Positions 57,719 to 64,000 of a stretch of DNA of 64,000 nt are shown here, piece by piece. Made by a program: the position numbers and the translations under genes. The notes under the pieces were generated by a model that was not told the origin of the DNA, made no database searches, and saw only the letters and a list, made by a program, of their open reading frames with translations. The stretch covers positions 1-64,000 of the forward strand of contig WPAE01000008.1 of the NCBI GenBank assembly GCA_009773205.1. The letters run 5' to 3'. How positions within the stretch are numbered: position 1 is the first letter of the stretch; every line of letters begins with the position of its first letter. This stretch comes from Ignavibacteria bacterium (GTDB taxonomy: Bacteria; Bacteroidota; Ignavibacteria; Ignavibacteriales; Melioribacteraceae).

Positions 57719-59983
57719 ATGAGCGTTACAAAGGAGGAGGCACTCAATTATCACAGTCAAGGCAGAAAAGGTAAAATAGAAGTTATTCCTTCTAAGCCTT
57801 GCTACACTGCACGTGAACTATCTCTTGCCTACACACCTGGAGTTGCAGAACCGTGTAGAGAAATTGAAAAAAATGATGACGATGTTTACAAGTACACCGC
57901 TAAAGGAAATTTAGTAGCAGTAATTTCAAACGGAACGGCAGTATTGGGATTGGGAGATATTGGTCCTCATGCCGGAAAACCGGTAATGGAAGGTAAAGGA
58001 GTTCTATTCAAAAGATTTGCTGATATTGATGTCTTTGACATTGAACTAAAAACTAAAGACACTAACGAAGTTATACGAGCAGTAGAATTGTTGGAACCAA
58101 CTTTTGGCGGAATTAATTTAGAAGATATTAAAGCGCCAGAGTGTTTTGAAATTGAAGAAAGATTAATCGAGTCAATGAATATTCCTGTCTTTCATGATGA
58201 CCAGCATGGAACTGCGATAATTTCTTGTGCGGCGCTTATTAACGCAGCAGAGATAGCTGGTAAAAAACTTGCCGATTTAAGAATTGTTGTAAGCGGAGCG
58301 GGAGCCGCAGCAATTTCTTGCTGCAATCTTTATGTTATGGCAGGAGCTAAAGCCGAAAACATTGCTATGTTCGATACTAAAGGACACATTCATAAAAAGA
58401 GAACGGACTTAAACAAATACAAAGATAAATATGCTACAGACAAAGCGTATTCAAGTCTTGACGAAGCAATGATAAACGCAGATGTTTTCATCGGCTTATC
58501 TAAAGGTAATATTGTTAGCAGCGAAATGGTTAAAAGCATGGCAAAAAACCCGATTGTATTTGCTATGGCTAATCCAGATCCAGAAATTACTTACGATTCA
58601 GGCGTAGCTGCGCGTAATGATATTATTATGGCAACTGGGCGAAGTGATTTTCCTAATCAAGTAAATAATGTTTTGGGATTTCCATTCATATTCCGCGGAG
58701 CATTGGATGTAAGGGCAACAAAAATTAATCAAGAAATGAAGATGGCTGCAACTATGGCTCTTTCTTCTCTTGCAAAAGAAAAGGTGCCCGAAGTAGTAAT
58801 TAATGCTTATGGAGGAAAAGAATTTTCGTATGGTCCCGAGTATATTATTCCAAAACCATTTGATCCGCGCGTGTTGTGGTATGTTGCTCCTGCTGTTGCA
58901 AAAGCAGCAATGGATACAGGCGTTGCACGTAAACCAATAACTGATTGGAGCGAATATAAAGAAGAGCTTCAAGAGCGACTTGGGTTCTCTACCGAAATTG
59001 TTCGAGTTATGGTTCACAAAGCTCAAAAAAGTCCAAAGAAAATTGTCTATCCAGAAGGTGAAGAAGAAAAAATAATTCGTGCGGCTCATTCTGTTTATCT
59101 TGAAAACATTGCTAAACCTATTCTTGTTGGCAGCGAAATAATCATCAAGGAAAAAGTTGTAGAACTTGGTTACGAATTAAATCAATTTGAAATTGTAGAC
59201 CCGGAAACTTACACCAAGACAGATGAATACGCTCATGCTTTGTACGAGAAACGGCAGAGAAAAGGAATGACTCACCGCGATGCTCATGTAGTTATTAAGG
59301 AGCCAAACTATTTTGCATCTATGATGGTAGAGCTTGGCGATGCCGATGCATTAATTGGCGGATTAACTTATCACTATCCGCAAACAATCCGCCCGGCGCT
59401 TCAATGCATAGGTGTACGTAAAGGCTTAAATGTAGTTTCTGGTATGTACATTGTTATTGTAAAAAGAAGAATTTTTTTCTTTGCTGATACAACTGTTAAT
59501 ATTGATCCAAATCCGGAACAGCTTGCAGAAATTGCAATTACTACTGCCGATGCAGCAATAGCATTTGATATTCAGCCAAAAATAGCAATGCTATCGTTCA
59601 GTAATTTTGGCAGCACAGTTTACCCGCAAACCCTTAAAGTGGCTAAGGCTACAGAAATTGTTAAGAAACTTCGTCCCGATTTAATGGTTGATGGAGAAAT
59701 GCAAGCCGATACAGCTGTTGTTGCCGAAAGATTGGAAGCAGAGTTTCCGTTTTCTACTCTAAAAGGAAGTGCTAACGTGCTAATTTTTCCAACTCTCGAA
59801 GCCGGAAACATTGCTTACAAATTATTTCAAAGATTAACCGATGCTACTGTTATTGGTCCAATTATTAATGGAATGAAAAAGCCGGTTCACGTTATTCAAC
59901 GAGGCGATACCGTACAGGATATTATTAACATTAGCGCAATTGCAGTAGTTGATGCAGGCACTGCTAATTTTAAGCAGCGATGA
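57719..59983 (+). CDS. maeB: NADP-dependent malic enzyme with phosphotransacetylase-like domain
   Basis: The 754-aa protein is of the MaeB type. Its N-terminal malic enzyme domain spans about 1-420 ([31 protein letters not shown]-like [37 protein letters not shown] for NAD(P) binding). The C-terminal phosphate acetyl/butyryltransferase-like domain spans about 430-754 ([56 protein letters not shown]). It decarboxylates malate to pyruvate with NADPH formation in the cytoplasm; the second domain is usually regulatory. Length is normal. AAAAGGAAC precedes the ATG. A hairpin follows the gene. Confidence 0.95.
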   Translation: MSVTKEEALNYHSQGRKGKIEVIPSKPCYTARELSLAYTPGVAEPCREIEKNDDDVYKYTAKGNLVAVISNGTAVLGLGDIGPHAGKPVMEGKGVLFKRFADIDVFDIELKTKDTNEVIRAVELLEPTFGGINLEDIKAPECFEIEERLIESMNIPVFHDDQHGTAIISCAALINAAEIAGKKLADLRIVVSGAGAAAISCCNLYVMAGAKAENIAMFDTKGHIHKKRTDLNKYKDKYATDKAYSSLDEAMINADVFIGLSKGNIVSSEMVKSMAKNPIVFAMANPDPEITYDSGVAARNDIIMATGRSDFPNQVNNVLGFPFIFRGALDVRATKINQEMKMAATMALSSLAKEKVPEVVINAYGGKEFSYGPEYIIPKPFDPRVLWYVAPAVAKAAMDTGVARKPITDWSEYKEELQERLGFSTEIVRVMVHKAQKSPKKIVYPEGEEEKIIRAAHSVYLENIAKPILVGSEIIIKEKVVELGYELNQFEIVDPETYTKTDEYAHALYEKRQRKGMTHRDAHVVIKEPNYFASMMVELGDADALIGGLTYHYPQTIRPALQCIGVRKGLNVVSGMYIVIVKRRIFFFADTTVNIDPNPEQLAEIAITTADAAIAFDIQPKIAMLSFSNFGSTVYPQTLKVAKATEIVKKLRPDLMVDGEMQADTAVVAERLEAEFPFSTLKGSANVLIFPTLEAGNIAYKLFQRLTDATVIGPIINGMKKPVHVIQRGDTVQDIINISAIAVVDAGTANFKQR

Positions 59984-60055
59984 CAAACAGAGGATTTGGC
60001 AGCTTTTGAATAAAGATTCTGAATTGCATTAAATATAGTACTTCTAAACTGCGGA

Positions 60056-60075
60056 GGGCTTGAGAGATCAAGCCC
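60056..60075 (+). terminator. Hairpin after malic enzyme, overlapping a possible start
   Basis: GGGCTTGA and TCAAGCCC form a perfect stem with a GAGA loop, followed by GTTCTTTAT. It overlaps the most upstream TTG start of the next frame, which makes that start doubtful. Confidence 0.6.
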
Positions 60076-60764
60076 GTTCTTTATCAAATTGCCTGCGGTT
60101 TTTCATATATTCTATAAGTAAAAAACGATTTACTAAATTGGTAAAGAATATTCTTTACATAATTGCCAGCTCAGCTATTTTTTTTGCAGGCATGGTCTTA
60201 TACGGAGTTATACTTAATTTAAAAGAAGTTACTCTTGAAGAAGCTATGGCTGAAAAAGGAATTTCTACAATTGATAACCCGAAGTTAAAAGTAGACAGAA
60301 AGTACTTTCGTATAGAGCTTTATTCGGGTGATATTCTGGTAAAAACTTATAAAGCAGTTTTTGGAAAGAATAACAGTCTTGTAAAAACATCTAGCAACGA
60401 TAAAGTAACACCGATTGGAGAGTATAAAATTTGTGGGAAGGATTCATCTATTAAATACCACAAATTTTTACGGCTTAATTACCCCAACATGCATGATGCA
60501 GCCGAAGGTTTAAAAAGACACTACTTAACTCAAGATGAGTTTGATGCAATTGTTTTAACTCATAGAATAAATGAATGTACTCCTGAAGAAACTCGCTTAG
60601 GCGCTGAGATTGGTATTCATGGTATTGGAACTTACGATGTGATTTTTTGCAATCTGCCGTTTAGTTTTAACTGGACTAACGGTTCGATAGCTGTTAGCAA
60701 TGAAAATGTTGATGAATTATACAAAGTCCTTAAAATCGGCACGCCGGTTTCAATAACTTATTAA
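60060..60764 (+). CDS. L,D-transpeptidase-like (YkuD-fold) protein lacking the usual cysteine
   Basis: The frame is 234 aa from TTG 60060, but a TTG at 60138 (MVKNILYIIASSAIFFAG) would start right at the membrane anchor. The upstream one lies in a hairpin, so the start is uncertain. After the anchor comes a YkuD-type domain (about 75-234): YFRIELYSGDILVKTYKAVFG, KVTPIGEYKI, and the active-site region AEIGIHGIG...FNWTNGSIAVSN. The His of IHG is present, but the normal GCI/GC(I/V)R cysteine is replaced by serine in NGSIAV. Family enzymes crosslink peptidoglycan or attach proteins through that cysteine. Here the activity may be lost or changed. It lies 10 nt before the BamA/TamA gene. Confidence 0.78.
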   Translation: MRDQARSLSNCLRFFIYSISKKRFTKLVKNILYIIASSAIFFAGMVLYGVILNLKEVTLEEAMAEKGISTIDNPKLKVDRKYFRIELYSGDILVKTYKAVFGKNNSLVKTSSNDKVTPIGEYKICGKDSSIKYHKFLRLNYPNMHDAAEGLKRHYLTQDEFDAIVLTHRINECTPEETRLGAEIGIHGIGTYDVIFCNLPFSFNWTNGSIAVSNENVDELYKVLKIGTPVSITY

Positions 60765-60774
60765 CGAGAAATTT

Positions 60775-62925
60775 TTGAATCTTCGCCTGATTAAAATACT
60801 TTTACTAGCTTTTCCGGTTCTGGTTTTTGCTCAAGAAAAGAGGTACGAACTAACAACACTAGATTTTGTTGGGAATAAGTTTATTTCATCGAATGATCTT
60901 GCAAGCGCAATTTACAGTAAAGAATCTCCCGGATGGCTTTCTCAATTTGTTAACAAGTTTACAAGTATTGGAGGCAAAGCAATCTTTTTCGATTCTCTTT
61001 TAATCAAATCCGATTTAGACATTTTAAATTCCTATTACCGTTCAAAAGGTTTTTTTAAAGCAAAGCTAAAATCTAACTTTGTGCTTAACAACAAAAACAA
61101 CGAAGCCAAACTAACTTACTTAATTGATGAAGGTATGCCTGTTTTTTTCCGCTCTATAACAGTTAAAGGATGCGAAAACATAGGCAAAGAGTTCGAAGCC
61201 GTAGTTTTGGAATACTCCAAAGTTGATACAAATAGAGTTTATGAAGATGCTATTGTTGAAGACAAAATAAAATTTGGCTTAACTTACTTAAAAAACAACG
61301 GCTTTATGCAGGCTGTTGTGCAAAAACCAAAAGTAATTATTGATACCGTTCATAGCAGCAAAGCAGATGTAGAAATTATTTATTCTCCGGGCAGGCGGTA
61401 CAAGATTTCCGACATTTATGTTGTAAGAACCGGCAGCGGTTTCGATAAGATAGAAGATTCGTTAATAAAAGAGCTGGTTGGCTTACGTGTAGGCGATTGG
61501 TATAGTAATTCTGATATTCAGCGTGCACAAGTAAGGTTGTTTCGTACAAATCTTTTTCAATCGGCGGCTATATACAGTGTTATATCCGATACAATTGCAA
61601 ACAAAGTTCCACTTAGTATAAATACAGATATCGGTTTGATGAATGATCTTTCTCCAGAAATGATAATGAACAACGAGGACAACACTTTTAACCTTGGCGC
61701 CGGTATAAATTATAACCGAAAAAATTTTCTTGGCGGTGCGCGTAAACTTACAGTTGGTACTTCAATTGCTGCACAAAACATTTCTCAGTTTATTAAACAG
61801 CCTTCTCTTACAGATACTACTTTTTACGGCTATTTTGATGCGCGTGCTGCCTTAGAGCAGCCATTTTGGTTTGGGCTTCCAATAAGCATTAAACTAGAAT
61901 CTTACTACACTTTGCAGCGAAGATTAAGCGAGGGCTACAATGCAAAATTATTTGGCGCCCGGCTTGCTTTCGATTTTGAACTGCCGCCTTATGTTTATTT
62001 AAACACCTTAAATACTTATCTTAATATAGAGCGGACAGAATACAACTACAAACAAGAATACTTAGTTAGGTTGGCAAAGACTTTTTTTAGAGTTAATTCC
62101 GGTTTGCTCTTCCCAGGTTATATTGGTGATAGATTAAACACTCTAATTGATTCGGCTTCTGTTTTCTTTGTAGATCAGCAGCTTAAAACGAAAGCCTTTG
62201 CAAGTACAAACACAATTCTTGGCGCTAACTTCGGGGCAAACAAAACTAACGATTTTCTCTATCCAACCTCGGGATATTCTCTTTCCTTTTTGATAGAAGA
62301 TGCTAATTCAGTAGCTTATCTTTTTAGTAAAATCTTCGGAGTTGATTTTAACCGTCCGCAAAGCTTTAAAAGTGCCGTTACTGCAGCGTGGTATCCCAAC
62401 GTCTATAACTCTAATACAGATGCATTAGGTATCAAACTAAAAGTTGGAAATATCTTTACCTATCGAGGCGATAAAATAAATATTCCGATGAGCCAAAGGC
62501 TTTATTCTGGAGGCAGCAACTCTGTGCGCGGTTGGGGTACAAGAGAACTTGTGCCAGAACGCTCGTTAGTTAATTTTAATAATTTGAACCAAGAAGATTT
62601 GGAAGCACTTTTCTTAAGAGGTGCAGCTACAGGCGGTTTTTTCCTTTTTGAAGGTTCTTTGGAAACACGACATAAATTTTTAGGAAACTTGGGTGCTGCT
62701 TTTTTTATAGACTATGGTAATACCTGGAACGATTATTCGGAATTTCGATACGATCAGTTGGCGGTTTCTGCCGGCTTTGGTTTCCGGTTTTACACAGAAT
62801 TTATTCCGTTTCGTATTGATTTTGGATTAAAAACACTTGATCCGGCTTACAGACGAAATATGTTCAAAAAACGCTTTTGGAAGGAAGTTTTACAGATTCA
62901 TATTGGGATAGGCGAGGCTTTTTAA
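60775..62925 (+). CDS. BamA/TamA-family outer-membrane assembly protein
   Basis: The 716-aa protein starts at TTG after ACGAG. It has a signal peptide (about 1-20, VLVFAQE) and at least three POTRA-like repeats (about 25-300: LTTLDFVGNKFISSNDLASAI, FRSITVKGCENIGKEF, YKISDIYVVRTG). A 16-strand-type Omp85 barrel (about 310-716) carries the lid-lock motif GGSNSVRGWGTREL. Proteins of this family insert beta-barrel proteins into the outer membrane. The smaller number of POTRAs and the separate context suggest a TamA-like or accessory member rather than the main BamA (inference). It shares a short operon-like spacing with the L,D-transpeptidase-like gene. Confidence 0.9.
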   Translation: MNLRLIKILLLAFPVLVFAQEKRYELTTLDFVGNKFISSNDLASAIYSKESPGWLSQFVNKFTSIGGKAIFFDSLLIKSDLDILNSYYRSKGFFKAKLKSNFVLNNKNNEAKLTYLIDEGMPVFFRSITVKGCENIGKEFEAVVLEYSKVDTNRVYEDAIVEDKIKFGLTYLKNNGFMQAVVQKPKVIIDTVHSSKADVEIIYSPGRRYKISDIYVVRTGSGFDKIEDSLIKELVGLRVGDWYSNSDIQRAQVRLFRTNLFQSAAIYSVISDTIANKVPLSINTDIGLMNDLSPEMIMNNEDNTFNLGAGINYNRKNFLGGARKLTVGTSIAAQNISQFIKQPSLTDTTFYGYFDARAALEQPFWFGLPISIKLESYYTLQRRLSEGYNAKLFGARLAFDFELPPYVYLNTLNTYLNIERTEYNYKQEYLVRLAKTFFRVNSGLLFPGYIGDRLNTLIDSASVFFVDQQLKTKAFASTNTILGANFGANKTNDFLYPTSGYSLSFLIEDANSVAYLFSKIFGVDFNRPQSFKSAVTAAWYPNVYNSNTDALGIKLKVGNIFTYRGDKINIPMSQRLYSGGSNSVRGWGTRELVPERSLVNFNNLNQEDLEALFLRGAATGGFFLFEGSLETRHKFLGNLGAAFFIDYGNTWNDYSEFRYDQLAVSAGFGFRFYTEFIPFRIDFGLKTLDPAYRRNMFKKRFWKEVLQIHIGIGEAF

Positions 62926-62993
62926 GAGAATTTCTTCTTTTGTTAGCACTTCATTTTTAACTAAATTTGCCATCACTTTTTCTAGAGGATTTA

Positions 62994-63869
62994 ATGATTA
63001 GTAGTATGACCGGCTATGGTAAAGGTCTTGCAAATAATGGCGATCTATCCGTAGAAGCCGAGATCAAAAGTCTAAACAGCCGCTACCTTGATTTATCACT
63101 TCGCTTACCAAAATTTCTTCAGAATAAGGAATTTGAAATTAGAGAGAGAGTTAAAAGTAAAATTAAGCGGGGCAAGATTTATCTTTCTGTTACCGTAAAA
63201 AAAGGTGAGCTTGAAGAACGATTTAACGAGATTGATCCTAAATCTGTAAAGTTTGCCGCCAGTTTGCTTAATGATATTAAAAAGCATGCAAAGATAAGCG
63301 ATAAGGTAAAACTGAGCGATATACTTCTTTTTCAGAATATGCTTTTTAAGGATGACTCTGAACAAGCCAGCGAAGAATTTGGTATAGTTGCTGAATCTAT
63401 AGATAATGCAATTGCAGAACTTAACAAGATGCGTGATGCTGAAGGTAGAGAATTAGACAAAGATTTGCGAAAAAGAATATCAATCATCGAAGAAGCTCTT
63501 TTAAAAATTGAAACAACTGCAAGAATAACTGTAATAGAATATTTTGAAAAATTGAAAGACCGCGCCGCTCAGCTTATTGCCGATTTGACAAACAATAAGG
63601 ATAGACTAAATGTTGAACTTGCTTTGCTTTCCGAAAGAAGTGATGTAACTGAAGAATGCGTAAGACTTCGAAGTCATATCAAAATGTTTATAGAAACGTT
63701 GGAAAAATCGGAAGATGCAGGCAGAAGATTAAATTTTATTGTACAAGAAATGAACCGCGAAGCAAACACAATAAACAGTAAATCGCTTGCCTCCGAAATT
63801 TCGCACAGTGGAATTATGATTAAAGAAGAAATTGAGAAGATTCGTGAACAAATACAAAATATTGAGTAG
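62994..63869 (+). CDS. yicC: YicC-family endoribonuclease
   Basis: The product is 291 aa from ATG 62994 with AGAGGA upstream; an upstream TTG in frame is not needed. The family start MISSMTGYGKG is exact, followed by EIKSLNSRYLDLSLRLP. The C-terminal DUF1732 region is present (RSDVTEECVRLRSHIKMF, GRRLNFIVQEMNREANTINSKS). YicC proteins are RNases, and in many genomes the gene precedes guanylate kinase, as here. Acts in the cytoplasm. The gmk start lies 4 nt after the stop. Confidence 0.95.
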   Translation: MISSMTGYGKGLANNGDLSVEAEIKSLNSRYLDLSLRLPKFLQNKEFEIRERVKSKIKRGKIYLSVTVKKGELEERFNEIDPKSVKFAASLLNDIKKHAKISDKVKLSDILLFQNMLFKDDSEQASEEFGIVAESIDNAIAELNKMRDAEGRELDKDLRKRISIIEEALLKIETTARITVIEYFEKLKDRAAQLIADLTNNKDRLNVELALLSERSDVTEECVRLRSHIKMFIETLEKSEDAGRRLNFIVQEMNREANTINSKSLASEISHSGIMIKEEIEKIREQIQNIE

Positions 63870-63872
63870 AGA

Positions 63873-64000
63873 GTGGCAAAAAAAGAAGCAAGATTATTTG
63901 TGTTTTCTGCACCAAGCGGTTCCGGTAAAACAACTATTGTAAAAGATGTTCTTAAAAATTATGTACACTTTGTTTTTTCAATTTCTGCTACAACAAGAAA
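63873..64000 (+). CDS. gmk: Guanylate kinase, N-terminal part (cut by window end)
   Basis: Starting at GTG, the visible 42 codons read [20 protein letters not shown] and then TIVKDVL, ending SISATTR. This is the P-loop and GMP-binding start of guanylate kinase (GMP to GDP, nucleotide biosynthesis). The rest lies beyond the window. Coupled to yicC, a common order. Confidence 0.93.
   Translation, partial: MAKKEARLFVFSAPSGSGKTTIVKDVLKNYVHFVFSISATTR

Overview
The window looks like a chromosomal segment of a Bacteroidota-lineage bacterium, most likely of the Ignavibacteria/Melioribacter type. It is AT-rich. At least seven predicted secreted proteins end in the type IX secretion (T9SS, Por) sorting domain with the YPNPFNP-type motif. 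Several promoters fit the Bacteroidota form (TTTG, about 19 nt, TAnnTTTG). The tmRNA tag reads GESNYALAA, and a TonB-dependent receptor is present. The species assignment is inference; the lineage-level signals are read directly from the sequence.

Layout. 1-11.5 kb: five consecutive T9SS cargo genes (one cut by the window edge), including a dockerin-bearing subtilisin-like protease followed directly by a triple-cohesin protein. 11.5-16.6 kb: repeat-rich spacer, a 53-aa basic protein with its own promoter, then ybaK-like deacylase, tail-specific protease and acyl-CoA synthetase on the minus strand. 16.9-19.8 kb: a beta-propeller-like lipoprotein and a T9SS protein. 19.9-24.4 kb: CDF cation transporter, peptidase T, pyrimidine-nucleoside phosphorylase and an SPFH protein. 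24.5-27.6 kb: a heavy-metal (probably copper) operon of a Cys-rich HYC_CC_PP-like protein, a secreted HMA protein and a TonB receptor. 27.7-30.2 kb: HlyD-like adaptor, VTC-type polyphosphate polymerase domain protein and DUF4956 membrane protein, translationally coupled. 31-33 kb: thioredoxin and a nucleoside-type MFS permease. 33-37 kb: an accessory, defence-like island (methyltransferase, small basic repeat protein, Abi_2/AbiF-like HEPN protein with a candidate ncRNA, RhuM protein). 37-41 kb: Gfo/Idh oxidoreductase, a TIM-barrel/DUF1080 fusion and rpiA. 41.6-52.1 kb: a 2090-aa beta-helix T9SS protein carrying a dockerin, followed by two T9SS proteins carrying cohesins. 52.8-64 kb: housekeeping genes (M20 dipeptidase, lipoprotein, ygfZ, cobalamin adenosyltransferase, ssrA tmRNA, malic enzyme, L,D-transpeptidase-like protein, BamA/TamA, yicC, gmk).

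The most unusual feature is the density and behaviour of small repeats. One MITE-like family (about 161-172 bp, CCCAAA ends, 5-bp ATWAA target duplication) has three copies, one of them nested inside another repeat so that the empty site is also visible. A second element has a perfect 12-bp terminal inverted repeat and a 5-bp duplication. Degenerate heptamer arrays occur in many spacers and once inside a gene. Two direct repeats around rpiA differ by exactly 35 nt, five heptamers. Palindromic repeats are also read in frame inside genes (T9SS protein, protease, rpiA, DUF4956 protein), resembling the behaviour of Rickettsia palindromic elements. No transposase gene is visible, so mobilisation must be in trans.

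The two T9SS loci share a logic: at each, a dockerin-bearing protein sits next to cohesin-bearing proteins, suggesting surface or extracellular complexes exported through T9SS. The RhuM gene is bracketed by a 64-bp direct repeat that duplicates the ribosome-binding site and first codons of the neighbouring oxidoreductase gene, so it appears to use a captured leader. No tRNA, rRNA or CRISPR array was seen.
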